A stretch of 64,000 nt of DNA. Origin: Heterocephalus glaber. Lineage: Eukaryota > Chordata > Mammalia > Rodentia > Bathyergidae. The notes below the pieces were generated by a model. It did no database searches. It had not been told where the DNA came from and saw only the letters and a list, made by a program, of their open reading frames with translations. Below, one piece after another: positions 34,847 to 48,269 of the stretch (positions are counted from its first letter, which is position 1; every line of letters starts with the position of its first letter). The stretch covers positions 5,656,719 to 5,720,718 of the forward strand of contig NW_004624854.1 in the NCBI RefSeq assembly GCF_000247695.1, in the 5' to 3' direction. The translations under genes and the position numbers were made by a program.

Positions 34847-35801
34847 GACCCCCCAAATTCAAAGACCCAATTCAAAAATGGGCTTCTGAAATGAACAGAT
34901 ATTTCTCAGACAAAGAAGTAAAAGCAGCAAACAAATATATGAAAAAATGTTCAACATCACTTGTCATTCAAGAGATGCAGATGAAAACAACACTGAGATT
35001 TCACCTCACCCCACAAAGAATGGCTGGTATCAAGAAATCAACCAATAACAAATGCTGGCGGGGGTGTGGAGAGAAAGGAACCCTTCTCCATTGTTGGTGG
35101 GAGTGCAGACTGGTGCAACCACTGTGGAAATCAGTATGGAGATACCTCAAAGAACTAGGGCTAGAGGTCCCATTTGACCCAACTATTCCCCTGCTGGGTA
35201 TCTTCCCAAAAGAATTAAAAGAATCATACCACAGTGATATATGTGCACCCATGTTCATAGCGCCACAGTTTGTAATAGCTAAAGCTCAGAAGCAGCCCAA
35301 GTGCCCATCAACTGGAAACTGGATAAAGAAAATGTGGTTTTTTATTTATAAAATGGAGTACTACTCAGATATAAAGAATGAAAAACTGGAGTCATTTAGA
35401 GCTAAATGGATGCATATCGAGGCCATACTCTTAAGTGAAATAAATAGGACACACATGTGTAAATACCAAATAGTTTCACTAGTGTGAGAAACGGATAGTG
35501 TAAACAAGGGTTAAAATGATTAAAATTAAGTTGATAATTTGAAATAGGAAAAAAGGTCCAAAGACAAAGGAGTGAAGGGAAGGGAAGGGGAAAGGAAAAG
35601 AGGGAAAGGAAAAACTATGAGAAAAGAAAAAAAAATGGAAATGAAATCTATGTAAATAGGGAAGGGCGGAGGGGGTGAAGGGCGCGCAGGTAATGGGGAA
35701 AAAAATAAGAACTAAGATATATCATGTACAGGTACAAGCACCCAATGATAAATGTAAATGAATTGTATACCTAAAATGTACCAATAAAAGAACAAAAAAA
35801 A
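34847..35801 (+). mobile_element. 5'-truncated L1 with open ORF2 C-terminal end
   Basis: Carries the last part of L1 ORF2 (open from 34891 to 35487, 198 codons, with the [18 protein letters not shown] cysteine motif region) and then a purine-rich 3' UTR, AATAAA and A-tail. Flanked by AGAACATGAAAGTT / AGAACATGAGAGTT (34833-34846 and 35802-35815). The open frame and one-mismatch target repeat suggest a moderately recent insertion. It lacks the endonuclease and reverse transcriptase parts and so is dead. Confidence 0.9.
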
Positions 35802-35817
35802 AGAACATGAGAGTTAC

Positions 35818-36200
35818 TCAGTCCTTTTTCCCCTCCAAGAAACTCACACAATAACCCTGAAAACTGGGGACTAGGCACACATCTTTCTGCAAATCATGCT
35901 CTCTCCTAAGGACCTGCAGCCACACAAGGTGCGTTATTAAGTGAGCATCACATCTCAGCTTCCAGCACACATCCACCAGATGAGTGACCTGGCAGACAGC
36001 AGAAACGCATCCTAGAATCATGGACACCTCAAGGTTGCATAAATGTACCCAGCCACAGCCCATCTCTCTCTCCAGGCCTGCACTCTGCTTTCTTTTAAGA
36101 CTCTGCCTAATAAACCTCTTTATGGCTCTTTCTGATGTGTCTTAAAAATTCTTTTTCTGTGACAGATGTCAGCTGGCCTATAGATTATTCCATGGGTGTG
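35818..36200 (+). mobile_element. Possible MaLR/ERVL-type LTR
   Basis: CTGCCTAATAAACCTCTTTA followed by TGGCTCTTTCTGATG and a terminal region near CTGTGACAGATG resembles an LTR R/U5. No paired LTR was found. Confidence 0.35.
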
Positions 36201-37099
36201 ATGAGCTCTGTGTTGGGGAACCCTCTCCAGTGACCTCTTTAAACCACAATACCAATAGCATAGCTTTTAAATAGCAATGGGTTAATTCTCTGGCAAAACT
36301 CACTTTTTCAACATATTACTAATATATTGCTAGATGAAATTTATTTACTATTTCAAGTAACATTTTCTGGCTGTAAAAGTATTGTGAAAAAGAAGTTTGT
36401 GGAACCTTTGGAAAATGTGGAAAAAATAAAAAAGAAAACAATATACTATGATTACTGACATTTTGGTGTATAACTTTCTAGTTTTCTATGTATATATGTT
36501 TTGTTTTTACAAATACTACTAAGCATATTGTCTATGAACTGTTCTTTAATCATTGTACATGAGGATTTGCCGTGCCATTCAGTTTGCCATTAAAATACAA
36601 TTTTCAGTGGGACATGAGCCAAGGTCTCTAGAATAAGGGTCAACAGCAGTGGTATCAGTAGCAACTCTAAACCTTTCTTGACTAAACCATAACCTTTACT
36701 CAATTATATCAATTACAGCAAGCTAGAATTGACCTTATCAACTGACACCACGCAGATCAACAGTGTGTTTTTCCCACTACTGCAACTCACAACTCAAAAT
36801 CAGCTACTGGAAACTTGAAATTATTTCTGACTGCCGTTCATTGGATTGTAGTAAGTTTTGCAGCACTTGCACCTGTATCTCTTCTGTTAGGCACATGGGA
36901 AATGGCCCCACCAAGGCTACAGGTAGTTAATAAAAGGGGAGTTATTCTCATAAGCACCAGATTGGAAATGGATTATTTGTAAGAGATTCTGGCACCATAT
37001 TGTACAATCAGATTTTTGTGTTACCTTTAGGAGCAAAGTTATGATATTAAAATTTGGGAGAAGAATCCTTAACATTTGTAATAGAATATTTATCTGAGC

Positions 37100-37290
37100 G
37101 CCCCCCCCAACAGTACTAGGTTTTGAAACCCAAACCTTCGCACTAGGCTACATCCTCAGCATCCCCCCACCCCTTTTGAGGTAGGGTCATGCTAAGTTAC
37201 TAAGCTGCCCACACTGGACTCACTTATGATCTTGCTGCCTGAGCCTCCCAAAATGCTGGGATTACAGGTGTGTACCATCATGCCCGGTTT
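37100..37290 (-). mobile_element. B1-dID dimeric SINE
   Basis: Old copy: complement of a decayed ID half, then B1 complement with CAAAATGCTGGGATTACAGG. Confidence 0.75.
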
Positions 37291-37510
37291 AAAGCTATTG
37301 AGTTTTTAGAGTGCAGTACAAGGTTAGTAAACTATATAAACAGAGGAAGTCAAGCGTGGTATTGAGGTCTACAAGTAGCTAATGTATCAAGAGCAAAGGA
37401 TACATTTCTGGAACAAGTCATAACAAATATATTCAGTCACTTTCAATGCACAGGAATGTAGGATTCTCTCTAACAAGATTTCACTGGACCTTGAGCATAT
37501 ATCTTTATAT

Positions 37511-37512
<2 letters not shown>

Positions 37513-37557
<45 letters not shown>
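37513..37557. repeat. (TC)n/(TCTG)n microsatellite
   Basis: Mixed TCTG and TC units, about 45 bases. Confidence 0.9.
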
Positions 37558-38589
37558 GACACAGTGTGTATATGTTAAACTTTATAAAATGGGAATTATC
37601 TTTTTTTACTTACCTTTCCACAGAAGTGCTGCTTACTGAATTCCCAGATATAAAATATACATGACAAATCTTTGAAGTATATGAATCCTTGGGACTTGAG
37701 TTCGTCCCATTTTGAGGTAGTTAAAGACTGGAATCTGAGAGTAAAAAATTCAGGAAAGGGACACTGGGTCACCTCTCCCTGGGTTCCATACCCACCCGCC
37801 TTCCCCTTTGTAACCCTAAGTCTGGCCTCCACTGATTAGAGTCTCTGCGCTTCAGCACAAAGGTTATCCTGTGAAGCAAGCATATTATCAATGAGTCATT
37901 TCCTTCTATTCTTAAACTTCCCTGGATATTTTCGTTTACTTTACCTTTCTACAGAAGACTCTAAAATCAACATATGGTTGGATTCTCCTTGATGCACTTT
38001 AGTTTGCAAAATCATTTTTTATTGTGTACCTGTCATCTGAACATTTATACCCTCATTACTCATTCCTTTTTTGTGTATTTTGCTTTGGAATAAGTTTGCC
38101 TATTTTTACTTTTAGAACTGCAAAAAATTTGGTAATCTACCTTTTCATGTTTTGTGGAAAGTCTGAACAAGACTAATTTCATAGGGAATAGTTCATTAAA
38201 AGTCATTTCATTTCATAAGCATTAAAAGTTGAACTTTAAGAGGCTCTTTGAAATATCTAATAGGCAGAATAAAATTCTTTTCCTAGACTGCACCCATCCT
38301 GCCTCCTCCATACAAAATGATCCTGGTAAAACCTTAAGCTATCAGGGAAATGGAAAGGCAAGAGGAGCCAAGAAGGAAATCTCTCCTGTGCTGGTGATTC
38401 TGTTTCTTGAATTTGCTAAATCTCCTCTCTGATCTAAAATGGCTCATTAGGTACTAGTTGGAAATGTAGTAAATATTTTTGGATGCTGTACTATTTCTTC
38501 TAATACCTCATGACTTAAAAATAATTTAATTTTCCAAATGCCTTCACACATATTGAATATTTGGACTAATTGCCTTTCCCAAGTGTTTT

Positions 38590-38690
38590 GTTTGTTTGTT
38601 TGTTTTGGTTTTTTTGGTACTGGGGATTGAACTCCGGTCCTTGCACTTGTGAGGCAGACGGTGGCACCACTGAGCTAAATCCCCAGCCCC
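38590..38690 (-). mobile_element. ID-type SINE
   Basis: Target repeat TCCCAAGTGTTTT (38577-38589 and 38691-38703). A-tail expanded as AAAC units (TTTG here). Confidence 0.93.
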
Positions 38691-41600
38691 TCCCAAGTGT
38701 TTTTATAGTGTGTACCAACACTGGAATATTTGCTTAATGTGACTAATTGAGAGTTTCCACAAGTGAGCTGTTTTAAATGGAAAGCAAACACTGGAAAATC
38801 AGAGGCAATATACACTGGGCCCGTCCTTTGTTGTTTAACTTACTTCACTGGTTTCTTTCTTCATAAACATCTCCCCCTCCTTCTTGGATTTGTGCTTTCC
38901 TTCTTTGATTCTTTCCACAAGGCTGTGAAGGCAATCTACATATATTATTTCATACACACAGTTAAATTCTGTCTTGGAAATAGCAAGGAATCCACTCATC
39001 GGATGCTCCTGGGAGGACCAGCGGGTTAAGTGAAAGTTGCAGACCACAGCCTAACACCAAGATGGAAAGAGGAAGCTAATTCCAGTCATGTTCTCTGGGT
39101 TCGCATTCCCCAGCCCATCATGCGCTGATGGGATCCTTCGGCTAAGTGTGACAGTCACCTCAACACAGTCCAGAATCAAGGAGGAGGGCGACACACAGCA
39201 GCAGCTGTCTCTGATTTGCCATCATTGTTGAAATTGAAACTTCAAGAGAAAAAAAACTTCGGTGTTACCATTTATCAGCTGCAAATTATTTTCTAGCTCA
39301 TGTATTTTGAGTCTTAAAAACACATATTTAACGTTGCTGTCTTGCCTTCCCCTTTCTTTTCTGCTCTGAGTGACTCTTTACTCCTAAACATAGGCAGAAA
39401 TTATATATATTTAAATCAGTTTTACCACTAGTATTGTGGGAAGACACATTTTTTTCTTTTATTATTATATAATTTTTATTGATGATAAATATTTATATGT
39501 TGGTATTTACATTTAGCTTTTAATTATTTTTGTTTTCTGCTTGTTTTCTTGGTTCTTGCTCTTTAGTTTCTTGGTTACTTGAGCAATTTTTTGGATTTAA
39601 AGTGTTTTTGAGTGTATTACTCTAAAGCTGTTTTACTGTTTGCCTTGGGTATTCTAATATAAATATATGGCTTGTCACCGTCTACTGATGGTGACATTTT
39701 ATCACCTTGTGTTGTGTAGAGTCTCGTTCCAACTTAGGTCTCTTTCCCTTCTTTATCATATTTCATTGGCTTGAGAATCAGATAGTGTTCATTGTTTTCA
39801 TATCTTCTTTCATTCTTGCTAGATGCTATTTCTTGCATTAAGCTGGCTGAGACACTTGCTCCCACATTCTGATGTAATTCGTTACTATTGAGGTCTCCTA
39901 ATCATTTGAGGAATCAGAATACTTTCTGTCAGATTGTAAGGAAGGAACCTTTTATTCTCAAGGGTTCTGTCTCCTACAAGTCTAGCAATGGAGTCCACCC
40001 TTCCTCTTCATCTCTTGGACCTTTTCTGTTGTTCTGACCAAGGCATGCTGTTGACTTCAATATTTTAAGAATTTTCTTATCCCGCAGATGTTTTTCAAAT
40101 GTATCCTTGAAACTGGACATCCTTTCAAGCTGGAGTTTACTTGCTTGTTTCCTCTTCTTTTCCTTCACGTTGTCAGCCATGCAGTTTGTTTAGACCAGAT
40201 TAAAGGAGGGGAGCCTCTCTGAGGGGGCAGCCTGATGGGACATGGGTGGGACTGTCCGTCCCCAGGTGACTTTCCCAGGGTGGCCTCAGTTGTCCTCCAA
40301 ACCTACCCTGGCTGGGTGGGCTCCCCTGCCCCCGGAAGACTCATTTTTTAGGATTTGGAGGCAAGAGTTTCAAAGGAGGGCTTCTGAGCACAGTAGCTGA
40401 ACATCAGAATACAGAATTTTGATATTTACTATTTTCTCTTTCCTTACCTCATTGTTTACCTTCCATAGGGAAAGAAAATATAGAATTATGAATAGTAGAA
40501 ACTTTCCCAGTAATGAATACTAGAACAATATAAAAAACTGTAAAGGACTTAAAATTTTCCTGCATGAGTGGGAAAACAGACCATTTAATGCTCATTTTAT
40601 TTTAGTTCTTCTCCCTCAGTGAAATTCCAAATATTCAGAAATGTAATGTTCTTCAGAGGGACTTTATACAGCTTTATGTTTATTGTTTATTATTACTGAT
40701 ATGTATATACATCCCACAAATGTCTAGAGAAAGCCAGAGGCATTTAAGATCATAATTATAACAGATGTTCTTATTTATCCAGTTCCCCATGGGACTGACT
40801 AATGCCACAATCGGTTAACAAACTTACCAAACTTGGGGAGGGGTCAGTTTTCCTCATTTACTTCTTTGGGGATGTTTCAGTGGTAATTTTAAAAGGTTTA
40901 TTGCTAAGCTGAAGTCCTCAAAACTGTATCTACATAATGTATATATTTTTAGTAATGAAGATAAGTTGACATTTCATAACATGCAAATTATTAGAAGTCT
41001 ACAGATAGACGTTTTACTGTTAACTATACACCAAGGCTTATGGTCTTTGAAAATACGGGACAAAGTCCTTAAATTGTCAGTGTTACATCTTATGATGTGA
41101 CTGTTATGTAATTAAATTTTAATTACCAGGGGGATAATTTGGCATGGCATATATCAGAATAATATATGAAAGCTTTTTCTATGAAATCTGATTCAGAGGG
41201 ACTATCTTATGGAAAAGCATAAACCTTTCAATCACCTTTAATGTGCTACATTCACTACCTGGTGGCAACTGAGTAGAAATCAAATGCATATAGGAAAGAA
41301 AAAAATTGTCCAGAAGTTATTTTGTGAATTACTCATACAGAAAAATATGGAAGATTATGTGTAATGTCGCTTATTTCCTTAAAATCACATTTATTTTTGT
41401 TACAAAAATTTTTTTCTCAAGTGAAACAATTGGAAATTTAAATAACTATAGGAAAGGAATCATCTGTTATTTCCATCACCACTGAAGTGTAAGTACTGTT
41501 AACATTTTGAGTATAGATTCCTCTAGAACGTTTCCGCATGTGTATATACACTACACACGTATTATTTTCCTAACAGAAACCATCTTTTTAAAAATTTTGC

Positions 41601-42036
41601 ATTTTCTAACTCCTCCTTACCTTTACCAGCTGCTATTTGAGTCAATGCTCTGAGCAAACATGTTGGTTGATGACATGGGAGATAAACAGTCTTTGCTTGC
41701 CACACCCCACCATCTTGAAATCCATGAGCATCCCCAATATGGAGACAGATAGCTACCCTCATGGCTTCTTGGTCTAAGGTGGCCTGTTCATAGCCCAAAA
41801 AAGTTTAACTAGGTTAATGAGATTGTACTGCTGAGTCCAGAAAATGAGACCCAGGTGAGCCAATTAGCAAGCATGGCAGAAATATGTAAATTAATAATAC
41901 TTTAAAAGTGGTTTTGTAGGACGATGTCCTGGAGCAAAGTTAAGATCAGAGAAACCAAGGCAAGCCAAAGCCTAGTGCAAGTCAAGATAGTATGAAGGAA
42001 AAAGGAAAAATATAGGGAGGAGCTTGGGAAGCCAGA

Positions 42037-42389
42037 TGTTATGGCTTACATGTGGATGTCCCCCCAGCACCTATGCACTCATCAGTGAGGCTTTGGGGAG
42101 TGACTGGATCATGTCACATGGACTAATCAACTGATGGGTTTATAGTGGGGTGTGATGATGGGTGTAGGAAGAGGTGGGTCACTGTGGGCAAGGCCTGGAA
42201 CATGACATACCCCTCCTCCTCCTTCTGAGGCTTCCTGCCTGCCAGGCCCATTCACCATGCTTCCATGCCTCGGAGCCAATTGACTCTGGACTGAAACTCT
42301 ACAAAGTGTGAGCTGAAATAAACCCTTTTTTCCTTCTACTTGTGAATGTTGGGTATTTTGTTCCAGCAAGGAGAAAGTAACTAAGATAC
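42037..42389 (+). mobile_element. MaLR-type solo LTR
   Basis: Begins TGTTATGGCTTACATGTGGA and ends with GAGCTGAAATAAACCC, then GGGTATTTTGTTCCAGCAAG and AGTAACTAAG. This order is typical of mammalian apparent LTR retrotransposons (MST/MLT1/ORR1 group). No internal part is present. Confidence 0.65.
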
Positions 42390-44417
42390 CAAACATATTT
42401 CCTCTGATTTGCTGGACATGCCTCAAAATGATCCTGATAGAATTCAAATCTGATTATGACATATTTCTGCTTAAATGTCCTTAAGGTGGCTTTGTAGGTC
42501 CTCGGTGACCTGGTTCTCCTTACCTCTCCAGTGGCACTGTCAGGTTGGTAGAGTTATTATTAGGGTTCATTGGTGCAGAGTTTTTGACTAAAACAGTCCC
42601 TTCTACTGGAATACACTTTCTAATATCTATACTCTGGCAGGTGGCACTACTGTCTGTCCATGGCACCACGTGGACTTCAGGGCCTAACACCTAATGGTAC
42701 CTGGGTTATATTGTTCCTTCCCTGACTAGAGAGAGTACTGAGAGAGATGTAAGCATTCTGCAAGTTTGCATGGGAATCCACGCAGCCAAGAGGAGAGGGA
42801 GATAGAGAGGAGAGGGCTTTCAGATATGGCTCCAATTTTGTGCGATGTGATTCTTTCAGTAGCCTCACCACAGTGCCCATGGTCCAGTCCTGTTCTCTGG
42901 GCTAGACGAATGATTAGCACAAGCATAAAAGAGCAAGGTAGTCTTCAGAATGCTGAAGAGTGATGGTACAGTGCAGCACTTTGGGAGTAACTCCAGCACA
43001 TGCCTTGGGAGGACAGCCTGACTGTCAGCAGGCATAAGCTTTCTGGTGTGCCAGCCCTACTGCTGGGGGTGGGATCTGGACCCACTGTGACAGAGGAGGC
43101 TGAGGTCTAGGGTAGAGCGCTGTGCCAGCCAGCTGACAGGGGCCAGGCTGGTCCTTAGCAGAGCTCACCTGGGGCTCCTTGGGGACAGAGTGACTGAGTC
43201 ACCTGGTAGCTGGCAGCAGCTATTTACATGTGAGTTTGGAAAGTATTTCAACTTATTAGCAATTTTACAGCCATTCCGATGCTTATTTGCTAAATAGTAA
43301 CTCTGTAGAAGGATTATGTCATTTGTTTTGGGTACTGATTAATAGGAAAGGGAAAGGGTCTAGATTTCATTACTCAACCCCAGGTACTGCTAAAACCTTG
43401 GGGTCCGTAAAGCCCGTAGCCTAAGAGACAAAACAGCAGAGAAGTACTGTCGGGTCACAGGCACCACGGTATTCTACAAAGCTTGTCTTGTGACATGTAA
43501 GAGAGGGAGTCCGTACCCTCTCGGGATCAGTAAGTTGAGGTCGACTTCACCATCTGAGCCACTGAGTCAGGTGTTTTCTACACTTCTTGTCTGTAATAGC
43601 TGAGCAGTGCCCTATCTCCTGGCCTCTAATTGTTCTTGTTTGAAGACATCTGGAACTTTCAGCAGGTGGCCTACATTTTGTGCATCCTCAGGCTAAGAGA
43701 TGCAGAGAGGCCACCGTGCTCAGTGCTTTGAGGTAAGGACCAGTGACACCATTGACTTACTCTACAGCTTGGCAAAGAACACTGGCATCAAAAACACTTT
43801 ACCCACCAAAGGCCGCTTTGCAAAATTTGGGAAATTATGTGTGGACAGGAAGGTACATAGTCAGATTTTTAACACCATTCTAAGAGGTGTGAAGGCAAAG
43901 GGTAAAAACTGAACCTGGAGTCTTTCTTCTCAACTCATGAGCACAGAAGCATGGCAGAGCAGACCAGGCTAGACAGCCACAGGCAGGTTACAGCTAGAAA
44001 AAGGGAGGGTCCCCAAGCTTCCCCCGAAGTGGGCTATTGAAACAGTCAGAGTGAACATCTCATTCCTGGGCCTGGCTTTCTCCACTGGCTGGGCAGGTTG
44101 AGGAATGGGGCAGGGCTGGGTGTTGAGGATCCTGAGTTCAACTATGGTCACTTTTGGGCTCTCCAGAGACCTCTATTGGCTGCCAATCATTGACTTCAAA
44201 GGACAGTAGGAGGGAATCCTTTTCAGTTATTCAGCTCTGGTGAAGGCTTCCGGATTGTGGGTACTTAATTCAAAGAGCAGTTATGTTCTGACAACTTTTG
44301 CCACCTTATTTTTCCACACCAAGGCCAAGTTTACCTTAATTAAAATATAAGACTTAGTGTACACAAAGTCGCCTTCATGATCAGGTAATCGGTGTGTCAA
44401 ATCTATAAGCCTGCTTA

Positions 44418-44505
44418 CCATGTCCTGGCTAAGTTTCCCTGGCTGGCTTCAAGCTGTGATTCTCCTGCCCCAGGCTCCCAAGTAGATGCCACCACAGCCT
44501 ACTCA
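44418..44505 (-). repeat. B1/Alu-like fragment
   Basis: GTGATTCTCCTGCCCCAGGC, then CTCCCAAGTAGATGCCACCA, is the complement of a 7SL-derived monomer. Confidence 0.55.
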
Positions 44506-44803
44506 GGACTGCTTTTTGAAATATTCAGAGATAACATCTGCTAGAGTCCCTATCCTCAAAGTACAATTTGAGACAGAAAATTAGCACTCAGCAGTAAGTT
44601 AGGCAAGAAATAAACAATGAACTATGTTACTGATTGGAAGTGTAACTCAAAGTCAGGAAAGAAGAATTGAATATAGGTTAAAGACCATTGCAGGAAAATT
44701 CCACTGAAGCGAAGCCTTCAAGATAAAGATTTTAGAAAAGGATAAAAGGGAACAGGTTTTGTGGTGTGGGAAATACAAGAGCTAAAACATAGAAGGAGAA
44801 TGC

Positions 44804-44909
44804 AGCTGTGGATTTAGCTCAGTGGTTCCGGCTCCTGCCTCACAAGTACAGCAGACCCGAGTTCAATACCCGGTACCCACAAAAACAAACAAAAAAAGAA
44901 AACAGAGGG
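44804..44909 (+). mobile_element. ID-type SINE
   Basis: GATTTAGCTCAGTGG and GAGTTCAATACCCGGTACCC, A-rich tail. Confidence 0.85.
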
Positions 44910-45639
44910 GGGAAAGCAATGTTTTGTGCTCAAGACACCCAGGAGAGACCTGTGTGACAGAAAAAAGAGCAAGTGGACAGAAAATAAGACTGGACAGCTA
45001 TAGAGTGAATTGAGTTGTTTCTGTTTCTTCAAAAGTCAGTCAGTTTGAACTGAATGCTATAGACTGGCACTAACACAGACCTAATGTAGGCCACAAGTGT
45101 AACTGAGTTTCCTAGTAGCCACATGTAAAAGGGACATGAAATAGGTGGTTTATTTTAATATATTTTTACTAATATATACCCAAAATATTATCACTCTAAC
45201 ATGTAATACATATAAAACTTTAACACTTCTTTAGCCTTTCAATTTAAATGTTAGGAATTCATCAGGTATACTAGCTACATTTTAATAGCTCAGTAGCCTC
45301 TCGTGTCGGGTGTCAACGTAGCCATGGATAGTCATGAGGTGACTTAGCAGCTGAATAATCAATAGAAAGTGGCAGCTCTGGAAGATTTGTTGTCTGTAAG
45401 GTGCAGGATGAGTTGGAGGGAGCAATGGCTGAGGTTGGAGAGGGGAGGTAGACCTGGAGCAAGTCAGAAGTGGACTCAAATGGCAGCAATGGGAAGGTGA
45501 GAGGGTGGGGCAAACCTGAGAGTCTTTCAGAGAACAAATTGCTGTGGTTTTGATAACTGATTGGCAATGAGAGGAGAAAAAATCCACTGTGGCAGCCAGC
45601 CTCAAACAACCCTGGGGGACCCACCTGGCCGTATTCTTC

Positions 45640-46065
45640 CCATCCCGTACTGCCCTGGGCTGGCTTGTGTGACCAGCAGGATAAGTGGTGGTGAGGGTTT
45701 GTCCTCTGTAAGACTGGGCTGTGAAAGATACGACGGCTTCTGCCTCCATGGTTCTCTCTAGGGTCTCTTGCCGTGGAGAAAGCAAGCTGCTACTTGATGA
45801 ACAGCGTTATGGAAAAGGTCCTGGTGGCAATGACTTGAAGCCTCCAACAACCACAGGGGTTTGGAAGTGCTGCCTTCTGGCCTGGGGGCATTCAGATGAC
45901 TGAAATCCCAGCCAATACTGCAGCCCCATGAGAGGCCCTCAGCCAGAACCACCTGACTCAGCTTCACCCTGATTCCTGAGCCTCAGAATCTCTGAGAAGT
46001 AATCAGTGGCTACTGTTTTCACCTCTAAATTTGGGGGCAATTTAAAACAGCAATAGACAATTACA
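45640..46065 (+). mobile_element. MLT1-like LTR
   Basis: End region GAGGCCCTCAGCCAGAACCA, CTCAGAATCTCTGAGAAGTA, AATTTGGGGGCAATTTAAAA, CAGCAATAGACAATTACAG follows the MLT1 consensus order. Old and diverged. Confidence 0.55.
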
Positions 46066-46074
46066 GTATCAAAT

Positions 46075-46900
46075 AACAATCAAATAGCCCAATTTAGAAA
46101 TAGACAAGAAATCAAACAGGTACTTTAAAAAGAAGATAATAAGCATTTCAAAAAGTGCTCAACATCATAGACACCAGGGAAATGAAAATTAAAGGCATAA
46201 TGAAATAACAATACACACACACACACGACTAAAATTAAAAAGCCCAATAACACAAAATATTGAGGATATGGAGCAACCAAAATGATTTTTTTATTAATTC
46301 AGATATAATTTACATATATACAGTCCACCCATTTAAAGGATACAATGAAATATAATAAGTCCTGACCCTAGCACACTTGCTGAAATGGTTAATCATACAG
46401 TTACCATACAACCCAACAACACTGCTCCTAGGTATATGGAAATAAAAACATAGTCCACATAAAAACTTGTTTTTGGATGTTGCACAGCACTATTCATAAT
46501 AGCTAAAAAGTGGGAGCAATCCAAAACGTCCAACAGCCAATGAAAAGGTGCAAAAGTTACATATTCATATGACAAAGGAAAGGTGCTGAAGTACTGAGGC
46601 ACAGTTCAGCACGAATGAATCTTGGAAAGAAGCTGCTCACAGAGATTACGTTATATGACTCCACTTCTATGAATGTTTAGCAAATATATGGAGACAGGAA
46701 GTAGATCAGGGCTCGCCTAGGGTCGGAGAGGAAGCAGGAGGAATGGAGGGCGACAGCTCAGAGTGACAGGGTTTCTTCATGGAATAATGATTCTAAAATG
46801 GATGGTGATGCTGGGGGTGGGATTGGTCATATAACTTGTAAGCCTAGTGAAAAATGAAAATGTGGGATACCTTGTTCCAAAATTACTAAGAGCAGAACAG
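46075..46900 (+). mobile_element. Old L1 3' fragment
   Basis: AGTGCTCAACATCATAGACA, CTGCTCCTAGGTATATGGAA and ATAGCTAAAAAGTGGGAGC, then GATTACGTTATATGACTCCA, mark decayed ORF2 end. Confidence 0.6.
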
Positions 46901-47164
46901 TAAAACCAAGCACGAGGCCCTTCTGAGTAAGGAAGCTTATGAGACACAGGTGGTTTGCAATGAAGCTAGGCAGATGAGGAAGACTGGAATCTCAGGCTGT
47001 GACAAGAAACCCTGGGCTCTTCTCAGGAAACCATGAGACACAATGAGGTCCAACTGCAGCTGGTTCAGGACTGACCGCAGGTCTGGTGTCGTGACTTCCC
47101 TCTGTTCAGTGGGCATTTCCTTATTATGTGTGGCCTAGGATAGAAAGGCAATTTTTGATCAAAG

Positions 47165-47260
47165 GTTTTTTGTTTTTGTTTTTGTTTTTGGTACCAGGGA
47201 TCGAACTCGGGACCTTGCATTTGTGAGGCAGGTGAAACCACTGAGCTAAATCCTCTGCCC
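47165..47260 (-). mobile_element. ID-type SINE
   Basis: Target repeat TTTGATCAAAG (47154-47164 and 47261-47271). GT-rich tail complement (AAAAAC units). Confidence 0.92.
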
Positions 47261-47324
47261 TTTGATCAAAGTTTTGGTAGTGTAACTCTTTGAATATCAA
47301 GGAGCCAATAGTAATTCCTATAGG

Positions 47325-47400
47325 ATTGTGGGGTGCAAGATGCTTGCCTAGCATGTGAGAGGCTGTGGTTTGATCCCCTGGAACACAAAAATAAAAAACA
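47325..47400 (+). mobile_element. Degenerate ID fragment
   Basis: GCAAGATGCTTGCCTAGCAT, then GTGGTTTGATCCCCTGGAAC. The A-box side is lost. Confidence 0.5.
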
Positions 47401-47488
47401 AGAACCCCTCCCCCCCAACAACAACTCTCCCAAACAAAAACTCCTTTAACTTCTGGGTCTCTGAAACCCTTCATTGAATTCCTTACTT

Positions 47489-47571
47489 TGGGGGGGGCGG
47501 TACTGGGGATTGAACTCGGGTCCTTGTGCTTGTGAGGGAGGCGGCAGAACCACTGAGCTAGATCCCCGGCC
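47489..47571 (-). mobile_element. ID-type SINE with a C-tract tail
   Basis: On the sense (minus) strand the body ends ...CCAGTACCG followed by a run of eight C in place of an A-tail. Flanks AATTCCTTACTT / AATTCCTTATTT. Confidence 0.85.
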
Positions 47572-48269
47572 AAATTCCTTATTTCTACCAAACATATCAA
47601 TACTTAATTGGTGATGAAAATTTGCTGCCAGACACCTGGGTGGATCTGGAAACAACTCCATAGCAAATCCTAGCGGTTTAGTTAAATCTTTGCTTCCTTT
47701 AAGAATAAGCTACTTTCTGAATGTAATTATGCTTTTGCAGGTAACAGTCACTTTTAGTTTAGTTGGTGAAGACACATCTATCACCTCTTAATCAGATATT
47801 CTTGTCTGTCTGTGAGGAAGATGGGGATTTGTAACTTCCCAATAAAATGGGAAGTACCCCAATTAAAATGTGAACAGAGTTTGGCTATATCGGGGTAGTA
47901 AATTACATTGATAGCTCCCTGTTACCAAGTGTATTTTGTCTGTTTGATTCTCAAAAAATATTATTTATATTTTAAAAAATTAAAGTTCTAGAAATGTTTT
48001 CATATCTGTACTGTGATCAAATTAACAGGCCTCAGGGAAGTAAAAGAATTGGTTATATACATGTACCTACTCTCCACGATGAATGTAATCAGTCATTATG
48101 TACTGCAAACGTGTTCTAATAAAGATAAAAATTTAAAAACAAATTAGTGGGCCGGGTCAGGCCAATGGTTTTTTTCCCAAAGTAGCCTCTAGGGGGCAAT
48201 CTATCTTTCCGGCTAATCTAAAACTGCTCCTTCTTCCTTCCGTCAACTGTCAACTCTCTCTCCAGGCCT

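Larger units (their letters stand above)
30151..48269. other. Intergenic region between the INPP1 and HIBCH promoters
   Basis: About 18 kb without a convincing gene. It holds MIR, L1, LTR and SINE copies listed separately. The unassigned parts (for example 36.2-37.1, 37.6-38.55, 38.75-42.0, 42.4-44.4 kb) are AT-rich and show no exon-like conserved frame. Confidence 0.7.

Noticed and set aside
34891..35487. 198-codon frame as a host gene
   Set aside because: It is the C-terminal end of L1 ORF2 in a 5'-truncated insertion with target repeats and A-tail.
43700..43912. 70-codon plus-strand frame
   Set aside because: No similarity recognised, no splice or promoter context, composition ordinary.
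45282..45785. 167-codon minus-strand frame
   Set aside because: Overlaps an MLT1-like LTR and gives no recognisable protein.
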